A stretch of 64,000 nt of DNA, taken from contig CALWYD010000008.1 of the NCBI GenBank assembly GCA_944385675.1, positions 1 to 64,000 of the forward strand. Direction: 5' to 3'. Below are positions 17,684-25,520 of the stretch, piece by piece. Within the stretch, counting starts at the first letter, position 1, and each line of letters opens with the position of its first letter. The DNA comes from an uncultured Oscillospiraceae bacterium. Its GTDB lineage: Bacteria > Bacillota > Clostridia > Oscillospirales > Oscillospiraceae. The notes under the pieces were generated by a model, which saw only the letters and a list, made by a program, of their open reading frames with translations, was not told where the DNA came from and did no database searches. The position numbers and the translations under genes were made by a program.

Positions 17684-17814
17684 GGTCACTCTCCTCATCC
17701 TAACCCGGTGTTTTTCACCATCAACCGGTATTCTATGCCCCGGCCCCGGGAAAGTCAAGGCCATTCCCCTCTCCTCCAGCGGGAAGATTCTTACCCTTTC
17801 TTTTTCCCCATCCC

Positions 17815-17844
17815 TTGTCAAGGAAAGCCCTTTGGTATTATAAT
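17815..17844 (+). promoter_or_regulatory. Promoter of the thiN operon
   Basis: TTGTCA at 17815-17820, an 18-base spacer and TATAAT at 17839-17844. The same -35 bases read TTGACA on the minus strand, toward the cysteine desulfurase, but no good -10 partner is seen there. No thiamine riboswitch signature was found in the 100-base leader. Confidence 0.65.
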
Positions 17845-17950
17845 AAATTAATTATTTATATTGATTTCTCCTGCCGTCCCCGCCCTGCCAGTCTCCCCCT
17901 GCGCCTTGCGGCGGGCTTCGAGGGTCTTACTTGGAAAGGAAGGATGTTCT

Positions 17951-18622
17951 GTGTCAAAACAGTCCGGTATCTGCTATGTGGTGGGAGCCATGTCCCTCTC
18001 TCCCGCTCTGTGTCCCCACCCTCTCCCCGGGGACTATGTCATAGCCGCCGACAGGGGCTACGACTCGCTGATGGCCTATGGCATTAACCCCGATCTGGTT
18101 GTTGGGGACTTTGATTCCTTGGGCTATACCCCCTCTCATCCAAACCTCATTCAGCTACCCGCCGAAAAGGATGACACTGATGTAGCCTTCGCCCTGCGCC
18201 AGGGGCTTGAGTTGGGCTACCGGCGCTTTCTTCTGCTGGGCTGCGTGGGGGGACGACTGGAACACACCCTAGGCAACCTGCAGATCTTGGACTGGCTGAC
18301 CACCCAGGGCGCCCAGGGCTTTCTGGCCGGGGAAAAGACTGCGGCCACCGCCCTGCGGAACTCCAGCCTTACATTTCCTGCCTCCATGGACGGATTTTTG
18401 TCCATCTTCTGCAACAGCGGTACTGCCCGGGGAGTCACCTTGAGCGGGCTGAAATATCCTCTTGCTGACTACACTCTTACCAGCAGTTTCCCCATTGGGG
18501 TGAGTAACCAGTTTCTGGGCCAGGAGGCCACTGTCCGCGTGAAGGACGGCTGTCTTCTTCTGCTCTGGGAGGAGAAGGGAGACTTCTACACCCTGCTGCC
18601 ACGGCTTTGGCTGGAGCAGTAA
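17951..18622 (+). CDS. thiN: Thiamine pyrophosphokinase
   Basis: Transfers pyrophosphate from ATP to thiamine to make thiamine diphosphate. The GTG at 17951 is chosen since AAGGAAGGA (17936-17944) lies 6 bases upstream and it gives 223 residues; earlier in-frame ATGs add a non-homologous stretch. The catalytic-domain motifs are VIAADRGYDSL (near 31) and DLVVGDFDSL (near 47), then EKDDTDVAFAL (near 70). The C-terminal beta domain binds thiamine. First gene of a three-gene operon. Confidence 0.94.
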   Translation: MSKQSGICYVVGAMSLSPALCPHPLPGDYVIAADRGYDSLMAYGINPDLVVGDFDSLGYTPSHPNLIQLPAEKDDTDVAFALRQGLELGYRRFLLLGCVGGRLEHTLGNLQILDWLTTQGAQGFLAGEKTAATALRNSSLTFPASMDGFLSIFCNSGTARGVTLSGLKYPLADYTLTSSFPIGVSNQFLGQEATVRVKDGCLLLLWEEKGDFYTLLPRLWLEQ

Positions 18623-18654
18623 GGGCCTATCTTCTTGACAAAGGGGTTTTAATC

Positions 18655-19404
18655 ATGACCAATGTAAAGGCCCTGGTCCTGGCAGCCGGAAAAGGTACCC
18701 GGCTGCAGACAGAGGGCATTGATTTGCCTAAGGTAATGCGCCTGGCGGAGGGAAAGCCCTTGCTGCACTATGTCCTTCAGGGTCTGTCCTTTCTCCCCCC
18801 GGAGGATGTGATTCTGGTAGTGGGCTGGAAGAAAGAGGCGGTACTGGCCGCGTTTCCCCAATACCCACATGTGGTTCAGGAGGAGCTCAACGGCACCGGC
18901 GGCGCCGTCCAGTTCGCCGCCCCCCTGCTGGAGGGGTTTGATGGCCACCTGATTATTTGCTGCGGGGACACCCCCCTCATGCGCCGGGAGACCTTCCAGG
19001 CCCTGGCCCGCACTCACCTGGAGGAGGGCAACGCCTGCACTCTCCTCTCCGCCCGGCTGCCCCAGGGAGGCAGCTATGGCCGGGTACTGCGGGAGGCGGA
19101 CGGCACGTTTGCCCGTATTGTGGAGGCCCGAGACTGTACTCCGGAGCAGGCCGCGGTGACCGAGGTGAATACCGGAACCTACGTCTTCCACACCCCTGCC
19201 CTGCTCTCTGTCCTTAGCGGGCTCAGCCGGGACAACGCCCAGGGGGAGCTCTACCTCACCGATGTACCCGCCCTGCTGAAGGCCCGGGGCCTGCGGGTGG
19301 GCCTGTGCGACACCTGCTCTCCCGATGAGATGCTGGGAGTGAACACCGTGGAGCAGCTCCAGCAGGTGGAGCAGCTGCTGCGGCAGGAGGGCGTACATGG
19401 CTGA
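18655..19404 (+). CDS. Sugar-phosphate nucleotidyltransferase, GlmU N-terminal-like
   Basis: GT-A fold pyrophosphorylase of 249 residues. The NTP-binding signature LVLAAGKGTRLQ is at residues 7-18, LPKVMRLAEGKPLLHYVL follows, and the uridine/metal site CCGDTPLMRRETF is near 103. It resembles the N-terminal half of GlmU (UDP-GlcNAc pyrophosphorylase) but has no left-handed beta-helix acetyltransferase domain, so the exact sugar and whether it is a cell-wall enzyme are unknown. Start ATG 18655. The 3' end overlaps the NYN gene by 8 bases. Confidence 0.85.
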   Translation: MTNVKALVLAAGKGTRLQTEGIDLPKVMRLAEGKPLLHYVLQGLSFLPPEDVILVVGWKKEAVLAAFPQYPHVVQEELNGTGGAVQFAAPLLEGFDGHLIICCGDTPLMRRETFQALARTHLEEGNACTLLSARLPQGGSYGRVLREADGTFARIVEARDCTPEQAAVTEVNTGTYVFHTPALLSVLSGLSRDNAQGELYLTDVPALLKARGLRVGLCDTCSPDEMLGVNTVEQLQQVEQLLRQEGVHG

Positions 19405-20197
19405 GACAGGAAACGAGAAGGATCTGCGCCTGGCCGTGCTCATCGACGCGGACAACGCCTCCCGCACCGCCATGAAGGACGTAATGGCCGAGGTGGCCGT
19501 CTACGGCACTCCCACCATCAAGCGCATCTACGGGGACTGGACCTCCCCCAACATGTCCACCTGGAAGAGCATTCTGCTGGAGTGCGCCATTACCCCCATC
19601 CAGCAGTACGGCTACACCACCGGGAAAAATTCCACCGACTCGGCCATGATTATCGACGCCATGGACATCCTCTACTCGGGCAACTGCGACGGTTTTGTAC
19701 TGGTCAGCAGTGACTCCGACTTCACCCGCCTGGCTGTGCGCCTGCGGGAGGCGGGGATGAAGGTGTACGGTATGGGGGAGAAGAAAACCCCAAAGCCCTT
19801 CATCGTGGCCTGCGACAAGTTCGTCTATATCGAGGTCATTCGGGCCGCCGCCAAGCAGGCCGCCCAGGCTGCCGAGGCCGCCAAAAAGCAGGAGGCCTCT
19901 CCCAGCCGTCCGGCTAAGAAGGAGGGCCGGAAGGGACAGAGCACCTCCCCCGCCCCCGACGAGATCGTGGAGCTCATCGCCGAGTCGGTGGAGGATCTGT
20001 GTGAGGAGGACGGCCTGGCCCACATGGGCAAGCTGGGCAATCTGCTGCTGAAAAAGCAGCCCGACTTCGACCCCCGGAACTACGGCTTCTCCAAGCTGTC
20101 CAAGCTTATCCGGGCTCTGGACCGATTTGAGCTGGTTCCACTTGGAGATGAGAACATTGAATTTTATGTCCGGGACACCTGTCCCCAGGACAAGTAA
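19397..20197 (+). CDS. NYN-domain (PIN-like) putative RNase with OST-HTH/LOTUS domain
   Basis: 266 residues. The N-terminal NYN/LabA-like domain shows the acidic metal-site pattern of PIN nucleases: LIDADNAS (near 16), TDSAMIIDAMDIL (near 79) and VLVSSDSDFTRLA (near 100). After an Ala/Lys-rich linker comes a winged OST-HTH/LOTUS-like domain (about 195-258) ending in KLSKLIRALDRFEL, which in this family is thought to bind RNA. The predicted role is RNA processing or turnover. GGAGG precedes ATG 19397; the gene overlaps the upstream one and is followed by a terminator. Confidence 0.88.
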   Translation: MAETGNEKDLRLAVLIDADNASRTAMKDVMAEVAVYGTPTIKRIYGDWTSPNMSTWKSILLECAITPIQQYGYTTGKNSTDSAMIIDAMDILYSGNCDGFVLVSSDSDFTRLAVRLREAGMKVYGMGEKKTPKPFIVACDKFVYIEVIRAAAKQAAQAAEAAKKQEASPSRPAKKEGRKGQSTSPAPDEIVELIAESVEDLCEEDGLAHMGKLGNLLLKKQPDFDPRNYGFSKLSKLIRALDRFELVPLGDENIEFYVRDTCPQDK

Positions 20198-20215
20198 TGA
20201 CCCCTGGAGGCCACG

Positions 20216-20254
20216 GAGGACCCCACGGAATGTGGGGCCCTCTGTTTGTTTTTT
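20216..20254 (+). terminator. Terminator of the thiN operon
   Basis: GAGGACCCCAC / GTGGGGCCCTC (one mismatch) with a 5-base loop, then TGTTTGTTTTTT. It overlaps the end of the convergent MATE gene. Confidence 0.85.
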
Positions 20255-21584
20255 ACCAGTAGTGGTACTGTTTCCGCCGGGATACCAAAAACCACACAGA
20301 TACCAGGGCGCCCAGCCCCTCGGCAAAGACTACCGCCCACCAGATTCCGTCCAGTCCCCAAAGAGCGGGCAGCAGTATCACCATCCCGCCCCGCAGCAGA
20401 AAGGAGCGCAGGAAGGAGATGAGGGCAGATACCCCACCGTTGCACAGGGCGGTGAAGAAGGCAGAGGCATAAATATTCACTCCGCAGCACAAATAGTTCA
20501 GAGCAAACATGCGAAAGCCGCGAACTGTCATCTCCAGCAGTTGGGGATGATATCCCACAAAAGCGGCGGCCAAGGGATAGCTCAAGCTCTCCGAGGCCAG
20601 AACCATAACCCCAGACGTTACAGCAATCACTTTTCCACTGATCCGGAACACATTTTTCAGTTCCCTTCGGTTGTCCGCACCGTAGTGATAGCTGATAACT
20701 GGTGCGCTTCCGATGGAAAAGCCTAAAAAAGCGGCCACAAAGACAAAGTCCACATACATCATCACGGAGTAGGCGGCTACCCCCTGCTCCCCCACCAAGC
20801 GCATGAGCTGGATGTTATACAGGATCCCCACCACAGAAGCGGAGATATTGCTCATTAGCTCGGAGGAGCCATTGGCACAGGCTTGAAGCAACTGCCGCTT
20901 GTACCACCCCGTTCCAGTCAGCCGCAGCCCCGCCCGTTCCCCCGTGGCAAAGTAGGCCAAGGGCAGTAACCCGCCCACACAGTAGCCCGCCACAGTGGCC
21001 CAGGCCGCCCCGGCGATGCCCATATCCAGTACGGCGATGAGGATATAGTCCAGCCCCATATTGGTCAGCCCCGCCGCTACCGAGAACCCCAGTCCCAATC
21101 CCGGCCGCTCAGCTACCACAAAGAAACTTTGGAAGGAAGTCTGCAGCATAAAAATTACAGTGCCTGCCAGCATAATCCGGCCGTACGCCACACAGTCCTT
21201 CATCAAAGCCGGGCTGGCCCCCGCCAACCGAGCAATGGGCTCGGCCAGCAGGGCACAGGACACTGACAGTGTCCCCCCTAGCCCCACAACGCTGTAAATG
21301 ATGAGAGAAAAATACCGCTGGGCCAGTTTTCCCTTTCCTTCCCCCATGGTTCGGGCTACAATGGCACTTCCTCCGGTACCCAGCATAAACCCAAAGGCAC
21401 CCAGAATCATGGTCACCGGAAACATAATATTGACGGCAGACAGGGCCATGTCCCCCACCAGATTGGACACAAACAGGCCGTCCACCACACTGTATACAGA
21501 TGAGATCACCATCATAACCACTGACGGCATGGTAAACCGCAGCAGACGGCCCCATGTAAACCGATCCGATAATTTGATGCGCAT
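20253..21584 (-). CDS. MATE family exporter, co-transcribed with a MarR regulator
   Basis: Twelve-helix membrane exporter of 443 residues. MATE hallmarks include SVYSVVDGLFVSNLVG (near 29-44) and GTGGSAIVARTMGEGK (near 69-84). It starts 9 bases after marR on the same strand (ribosome site GAGAGG), so the repressor and exporter form one unit that probably responds to a toxic or regulatory ligand. Confidence 0.94.
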   Translation of the reverse strand: MRIKLSDRFTWGRLLRFTMPSVVMMVISSVYSVVDGLFVSNLVGDMALSAVNIMFPVTMILGAFGFMLGTGGSAIVARTMGEGKGKLAQRYFSLIIYSVVGLGGTLSVSCALLAEPIARLAGASPALMKDCVAYGRIMLAGTVIFMLQTSFQSFFVVAERPGLGLGFSVAAGLTNMGLDYILIAVLDMGIAGAAWATVAGYCVGGLLPLAYFATGERAGLRLTGTGWYKRQLLQACANGSSELMSNISASVVGILYNIQLMRLVGEQGVAAYSVMMYVDFVFVAAFLGFSIGSAPVISYHYGADNRRELKNVFRISGKVIAVTSGVMVLASESLSYPLAAAFVGYHPQLLEMTVRGFRMFALNYLCCGVNIYASAFFTALCNGGVSALISFLRSFLLRGGMVILLPALWGLDGIWWAVVFAEGLGALVSVWFLVSRRKQYHYW

Positions 21585-21593
21585 AAATACCTC

Positions 21594-22073
21594 TCAGGCG
21601 TCCCTTTCTCCCCTGTTTTCTGCGGTTAAAAGGCTCTTTGCCTCCTCCCGAAGCAGATCCAAATGCCTGCGCCCCAGACGCAAAATCGCCTCCCGCTCCT
21701 CCCCTGTCAGGCGGAGAAAGGCCCTCTCCTCCATGGCAAACACAGGATCTGCGGTCCGCTGCAGCAATGCTTCCCCCGCTTGGGTCAGACAAACCCGTTT
21801 GTTCTTTCGGCTTCCCGGGACGCTCTCCAGAAGCAAATATCCGGCCCCCTCCAGATTTTTCAAGGCGGAGTTGACCGTCTGCTTGCTGAGGTACAGTTCC
21901 TGACAGAGCTGTTTCTGCGTAACGGGGCCCTCCGCCTCCCGCAGGGTGTATAAAATCCAAAAGGCGCTGTCGGAAAGGCCGTAGTGCCGGGCCAACTGGT
22001 GGTAGATCCCCCCGCTTTCCTTATACAGGCCGTTGAACATTCGGATGAAAACAGAAAAATTCATCTCTTCCAT
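21594..22073 (-). CDS. MarR family transcriptional regulator
   Basis: 159-residue winged-helix repressor. The DNA-recognition part is GPVTQKQLCQELYLSKQTVNSALKNLE (about 49-75), followed by the beta wing GYLLLESVPGSRKNKRVCLTQAGE (about 78-100). ATG 22073 follows GGAGGGG. Two matching palindromes, one inside its own promoter and one in the leader, point to autoregulation of itself and the downstream MATE exporter. Confidence 0.93.
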   Translation of the reverse strand: MEEMNFSVFIRMFNGLYKESGGIYHQLARHYGLSDSAFWILYTLREAEGPVTQKQLCQELYLSKQTVNSALKNLEGAGYLLLESVPGSRKNKRVCLTQAGEALLQRTADPVFAMEERAFLRLTGEEREAILRLGRRHLDLLREEAKSLLTAENRGERDA

Positions 22074-22090
22074 TTTGTCCCCTCCAAATT

Positions 22091-22104
22091 GTCCGATTTC
22101 GGAC
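22091..22104 (-). promoter_or_regulatory. MarR operator O2 in the leader
   Basis: GTCCGATTTCGGAC palindrome between the promoter and the marR start, 35 bases centre-to-centre from the copy in the promoter spacer. Confidence 0.75.
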
Positions 22105-22119
22105 TTTCTTCAGGGGAAA

Positions 22120-22148
22120 AGTATAGTCCGGTTTCGGACTTTTGTCAA
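22120..22148 (-). promoter_or_regulatory. marR promoter with operator O1 filling the spacer
   Basis: Minus strand TTGACA (22143-22148), 17 bases, TATACT (22120-22125). The palindrome GTCCGGTTTCGGAC occupies 22126-22139 within the spacer, so a bound repressor would block RNA polymerase directly. Confidence 0.85.
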
Positions 22149-22175
22149 GTGCACGAAGGGGACATAAATTCCCCC

Positions 22176-22204
22176 TTGCTTTTTTCTCCGGGGCATGATA
22201 TAGT
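22176..22204 (+). promoter_or_regulatory. smpB promoter
   Basis: TTGCTT at 22176-22181, 17 bases, TATAGT at 22199-22204, about 40 bases before smpB. Confidence 0.75.
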
Positions 22205-22245
22205 TATGTACCATTCATCCGCCTTGGGGAGAAGGGAGGTGTCCC

Positions 22246-22707
22246 ATGGCCGAATCGGTCAAGGTGGTGGCCAAGAACAGCAAGGCTTACCACGATTATT
22301 TTATTGAGGAAAAATTTGAGGCCGGCATCGAGCTTGCGGGCACCGAGGTCAAGTCCATCCGCATGGGCAACGTGAATCTGAAGGACTCCTTCTGCATCAT
22401 TAAGGAGGGGCAGCTCACTGTCCATGGGATGCATATCAGCCCCTATGAAAAGGGCAATATCTTCAACAAAGATCCCCGCCGCCCCCGGCGGCTGCTGATG
22501 CACAGGCGGGAGATTATGCGTCTGTTCGGGCGGCTGAAGCAGGACGGGCTGGCCCTCATTCCCCTGTCCATCTACTTCAAGGGGCCACGGGTCAAGCTGG
22601 AACTGGGGCTGGCCCGGGGCAAAAAGCTCTACGACAAGCGGGAATCCGCCGCCCGGCGGGACGCCAAGCGGGAGATTGACCGGACCATGAAGGCCCGGAA
22701 CCGATAA
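22246..22707 (+). CDS. smpB: SsrA-binding protein SmpB
   Basis: Binds tmRNA and is required for trans-translation, the rescue of stalled ribosomes. It has 153 residues: the OB-fold core with [30 protein letters not shown] sequence (about 14-40), and a basic C-terminal tail [21 protein letters not shown] typical of the family. GGAGG precedes ATG 22246. The tmRNA gene that it serves lies 750 bases downstream, after the cyclophilin gene. Confidence 0.97.
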   Translation: MAESVKVVAKNSKAYHDYFIEEKFEAGIELAGTEVKSIRMGNVNLKDSFCIIKEGQLTVHGMHISPYEKGNIFNKDPRRPRRLLMHRREIMRLFGRLKQDGLALIPLSIYFKGPRVKLELGLARGKKLYDKRESAARRDAKREIDRTMKARNR

Positions 22708-22742
22708 ACTCTGTATATAAGATATAAGAAAGGACGATTGGT

Positions 22743-23264
22743 ATGGCCCAAAAACCCATTGTTACCATTGAGATGGAAGACGGCGGCGTCATCAAGGCCG
22801 AACTCTACCCCGACGTGGCCCCCAACAGCGTCAACAACTTCATCAGCCTCATCCAGAGCGGCTTTTATGACGGGCTTATTTTCCATCGGGTTATTCCCGG
22901 CTTTATGATCCAGGGCGGCTGCCCCCAGGGCACCGGAACGGGCGGCCCCGGCTACTCCATCAAGGGAGAGTTTACCCAAAACGGCTTTGTGAATAACCTG
23001 GCCCATGACCGGGGGGTGCTGTCCATGGCCCGTGCCATGGATCCCAATTCCGCCGGCAGCCAGTTCTTTATCATGGTGGAAAAGGCCCCTCACCTGGACG
23101 GACAATACGCCGCCTTCGGCAAGGTCATCCAGGGGATGGAGGTGGCCGATGCCATTGTTTCGGCCAAGACGGACTGGAATGACCGTCCCAGGCAGGATCA
23201 GAAAATGAAGAAGGTCACTGTGGATACCTTCGGCGTGGATTACCCCCAGCCTGAGAAGGCCTGA
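22743..23264 (+). CDS. Peptidyl-prolyl cis-trans isomerase, cyclophilin type
   Basis: Cytoplasmic single-domain cyclophilin of 173 residues; no signal peptide is seen. Active-site segments are FHRVIPGFMIQGGCPQGTGTGGPGYSIKGEF (about 40-70; Arg and Phe/Gln catalytic positions present), LSMARAMDPNSAGSQFFIMV (near 95-114) and YAAFGKVIQGMEV (near 123). ATG 22743 follows AAGGA by 8 bases. It lies 35 bases after smpB and is probably co-transcribed. Confidence 0.95.
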   Translation: MAQKPIVTIEMEDGGVIKAELYPDVAPNSVNNFISLIQSGFYDGLIFHRVIPGFMIQGGCPQGTGTGGPGYSIKGEFTQNGFVNNLAHDRGVLSMARAMDPNSAGSQFFIMVEKAPHLDGQYAAFGKVIQGMEVADAIVSAKTDWNDRPRQDQKMKKVTVDTFGVDYPQPEKA

Positions 23265-23278
23265 ATTTAAATTGGAAT

Positions 23279-23322
23279 CTTCTCCTCCCCCGCCGGGGAG
23301 GAGAAGTTCCCACCTTATTTTT
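23279..23322 (+). terminator. Terminator after the cyclophilin gene
   Basis: CTTCTCCTCCCC / GGGGAGGAGAAG, 12-bp stem with a 4-base loop. The T-rich stretch (TTATTTTT) begins about 10 bases after the stem, so efficiency is uncertain. Confidence 0.55.
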
Positions 23323-23369
23323 CCGTAGCGGCGGCGCAGCCGCCGACCAAACCGGAGCCCAGTGCAGCG

Positions 23370-23410
23370 GGTCCGGTTTGGAGAGGAGGAGCAGCGGAGT
23401 GAATGAGCTT
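23370..23410 (+). repeat. Intergenic repeat, copy A (inverted relative to copy B)
   Basis: About 40 bases centred on GGAGAGGAGGAGCAGCGGAG match, in inverted orientation and with a few differences, the stretch at 24319-24356 on the other side of the tmRNA gene. It lies within a longer GC-rich non-coding block (about 23325-23457). Confidence 0.6.
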
Positions 23411-23457
23411 TCGGCTTGAGCCGGAAGCGAACGATACGCAGCTTGCTCCGACGACGC

Positions 23458-23825
23458 GGGGGCGTACCGGTTTCGACGGGGACGTTGAAGTGGGAATAGC
23501 GGGCGGTGGCGCCTGACCACCTTAAAACGGGCATTCTTTATAAATTAAAGAACAACAACGAATACGCTTACGCTGCCTAATTAAAGGCGGCCGTCCGCCC
23601 CGGAAGGACCACGAGCCGGGATCGGGCGTCGTTTAGTGGTGCACGTGCGTACGCTAAGCTTTGCGCGTACCATGCATGATGAAGCTTACCTGACCCCTGG
23701 GCGTGACGGCTTGCCCGGGGCGAGGGGAACAGGGAGAGCGAGACTCCCGAAATAACCGCCTGCGCCCGGAGAAGTTCCCATGGATGCGTTTTCGGACGGG
23801 GGTTCAACTCCCCCCGCCTCCACCA
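23458..23825 (+). ncRNA. ssrA: Transfer-messenger RNA (tmRNA)
   Basis: Rescues stalled ribosomes with SmpB. The 5' end GGGGGCGTACCGGTTTCGAC and the 3' end CCGCCTCCACCA form the tRNA-Ala-like acceptor stem, and the T arm GGGGGTTCAACTCCCCC is intact. The encoded tag ends in codons for NNNEYAYAA followed by TAA at 23578-23580, matching the usual ...YA(L/Y)AA degron. The resume codon is not certain; GGC at 23530 is in frame. The genomic copy encodes CCA. A strong terminator follows. Confidence 0.97.
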
Positions 23826-23829
23826 AGAT

Positions 23830-23872
23830 AAGTTGACAAATTTCTTGTGGAAATTTGTCAACTTTCTTTTTA
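23830..23872 (+). terminator. tmRNA terminator
   Basis: Perfect 15-bp stem AAGTTGACAAATTTC / GAAATTTGTCAACTT with a 5-base loop, followed by TCTTTTT. Confidence 0.95.
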
Positions 23873-23936
23873 TCCTTAAATAATTGAGCCGCAGCGGTTT
23901 CCGTTGCGGCAATTGTGGTTTGGAGGGAGAATACCA

Positions 23937-24065
23937 ATGAAGGCCAGCGCTCGAAATCTTCAGAGAAGAACCTTTTCGTGTCATAGACTTTTTGATACGA
24001 TGTACTTAAAAGTAACCGGGGGTATTGATATGACAAATACAGTTGAGACATGTCCTCAAAACTGA
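23937..24065 (+). CDS. Small ORF, possibly a degenerate molbindin (Mop/TOBE-like) peptide
   Basis: A 42-codon frame starts at ATG 23937, preceded by GGAGGG, and ends at TGA 24065. A strong terminator follows 20 bases later, so the unit looks like a small transcribed gene. The peptide starts MKASARN and has YLKVTGGIDMTNTVET in its second half. Both ends recall Mop molybdate-binding domains (SARN... and ...GG..ITA.VT), and the spacing fits, but the middle does not and the C-terminus is short. It may be a decayed remnant or a chance similarity. Confidence 0.35.
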   Translation: MKASARNLQRRTFSCHRLFDTMYLKVTGGIDMTNTVETCPQN

Positions 24066-24085
24066 TCCCCGGTGCCACAAGCAGA

Positions 24086-24135
24086 AAATCCGAACCCTGC
24101 GCCAATTGATGCAGGGTTCGGATTTGTACTTTTTC
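24086..24135 (+). terminator. Terminator after the small ORF
   Basis: Perfect 15-bp stem AAATCCGAACCCTGC / GCAGGGTTCGGATTT with a 10-base loop, then GTACTTTTTC. Confidence 0.85.
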
Positions 24136-24270
24136 TATATTTAAATTGTTTGATTTGAATGTTCACTGCCTTCTTTAAATACATAAACTCTAGTGAAAAT
24201 CCGGATTTTTATTTGCATCTGGTGGTGCGATGTCATTGATATTCCGCTCTTTCAGAATAGGAATCACTAC

Positions 24271-24308
24271 GTCGGAGCAATCGTCATATCGCTTGCTCCG
24301 ACTTTTTT
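24271..24308 (+). terminator. Intrinsic terminator in the tmRNA-tpi gap
   Basis: GTCGGAGCAA / TTGCTCCGAC with a 12-base loop followed by TTTTTT. No gene is seen immediately upstream (24136-24270), so its transcript is unknown. Part of the stem (GCTTGCTCCGAC) also occurs next to repeat copy A at 23441-23452. Confidence 0.7.
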
Positions 24309-24318
24309 ACAAAAGTCA

Positions 24319-24356
24319 GAGCTCGCTCACTCTGCTGCTCCTCTCCAGGCCGAACC
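24319..24356 (-). repeat. Intergenic repeat, copy B
   Basis: Inverted partner of 23370-23410. The rest of this gap up to 24523 is GC-rich sequence with open frames but no convincing start, ribosome site or known domain; I treat it as non-coding repeat-type DNA. Confidence 0.6.
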
Positions 24357-24523
24357 GCCTTGCCCCCAAGAGGCACGCCCCATCCGCAGGGTGGCAGAGC
24401 CCCAGGCTTATTTCAATGCAGGGCGCAAGTGAATTCCACCTGCGCCGCCCGGCTGTGCGCGGCCCCCGGTTTGCCCGCTTTGCCCTTCTGTTCACAACTG
24501 TTGCCTGCAAGGCAGCTTAGATT

Positions 24524-24567
24524 ACCCCAAAGAAAAAGCGCGCTAAAAGCGCACTTTTTCTTTGGGA
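24524..24567. terminator. Bidirectional terminator downstream of the tpi-rpiB operon
   Basis: A short stem GCGC-loop-GCGC is flanked by A and T runs inside a longer palindrome (CCCAAAGAAAAAG ... CTTTTTCTTTGGG). On the minus strand it lies about 160 bases after the triosephosphate isomerase paralogue. Confidence 0.7.
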
Positions 24568-24725
24568 CTTGCTGCCTGCGGGCGGCAAGCCCCTTTCCGT
24601 TACATTTTTATATCCTCAGGGGCAGCAAAACCGCCCGCTCGGCAAGGGCCGGGCAGGGGGAACATATCCGCCCCCGGGGAAAACGGGCCCGGAAGCAAGA
24701 GGTTTCCTCCACCCAGCCGGGAAAT

Positions 24726-25520
24726 TCAGGCCTTCTCCAAAAATTCAGGCAGCACCTGCCGCAGCAGGGTGTTGAACGACGTCGCGGTCCAGGCAGCCCG
24801 CCCCACAAAAAGGCCGTCTACATTGTCCAGCTTAACATACGAGCTGGCATTGTCACTGTTGACACTGCCTCCAAAGAGGATGGGGACTTCCTTCCCGGCC
24901 TGAGGAAACAGCTGGCACAGCACTTGCCGGATATGCCCGTGGCGCTGGGCGACATATCCGGGATCCGCGGGTGTTCCCCCTACTCCAATTGCCCAGACGG
25001 GCTCATAGGCAAGCCAAACCCGCCCGGCGGCTACGTCTCCCTCCGACACGCCGGCCAGTCCAATCTTGGTCTGCAGCGCCAGGATCTCATCACTCACCCC
25101 AAAGGATTTTTCCTCCGCCGTCTCTCCCACACACAAAAGGGCAGTAAATCCGTGGGAAAGAGCGGACAAAGCCTTTTTGTTGCACTCATCGCTGGTCTCA
25201 TGGAAGACGTGCCGTCTTTCTGAATGCCCGATCTCAATTACCCTGACAAACCCCAGTTCCTTGAGCATACGGGGAGAAACTTCACCGGTAAACTGGCCGT
25301 TATCCTCCCAGTGCATATTCTGTGCCCCCAGCAACAGCCCGCTGTGTGCCTTTGCGCCGGCAGCCGGGAGGGAGGTAAACGATGGTATAAGAAACCGCTT
25401 CACAGGTTCGTGTTCCAAATCAGCAGTCAGAGCCGCAACCTCCTCCACGTATTCCGCGGTCTCCTTGGCCGTTTTATACATCTTGAGGTTACTACCGAAA
25501 TAGAGTATTTTGTGATTCAT
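24726..25520 (-). CDS. Triosephosphate isomerase paralogue (possible tetrulose-phosphate isomerase)
   Basis: 264-residue TIM barrel. Catalytic residues are conserved: Asn11 and Lys13 (GSNLKMY), His99 (IGHSERR) and Glu173 (AYEPVWAIG), with flexible loop 6 GVGGTPADP. Divergence elsewhere (SNLKMY instead of GNWKMN, VGRAAW instead of VGGASL) and the pairing with an RpiB gene, not with glycolytic genes, recall EryH/EryI-type isomerases of erythritol and threitol breakdown, where the TIM homologue handles erythrulose 1-phosphate. This is inferred from context. It overlaps rpiB by 4 bases. Confidence 0.85.
   Translation of the reverse strand: MNHKILYFGSNLKMYKTAKETAEYVEEVAALTADLEHEPVKRFLIPSFTSLPAAGAKAHSGLLLGAQNMHWEDNGQFTGEVSPRMLKELGFVRVIEIGHSERRHVFHETSDECNKKALSALSHGFTALLCVGETAEEKSFGVSDEILALQTKIGLAGVSEGDVAAGRVWLAYEPVWAIGVGGTPADPGYVAQRHGHIRQVLCQLFPQAGKEVPILFGGSVNSDNASSYVKLDNVDGLFVGRAAWTATSFNTLLRQVLPEFLEKA

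Noticed and set aside
17845..17950. Thiamine (TPP) riboswitch before thiN
   Set aside because: The CTGAGA and related core blocks are absent in the 100-base leader.
24040..24080. tRNA-like 3' end (GATCCCCGGTGCCACA) after the small ORF
   Set aside because: No matching acceptor, anticodon or T arm could be drawn upstream, so no tRNA is called.
24193..25223. Plus-strand frames from the tmRNA-tpi gap into the tpi paralogue
   Set aside because: They run through repeat-type DNA and then antisense to a certain gene; starts lack ribosome sites and no family is recognised.
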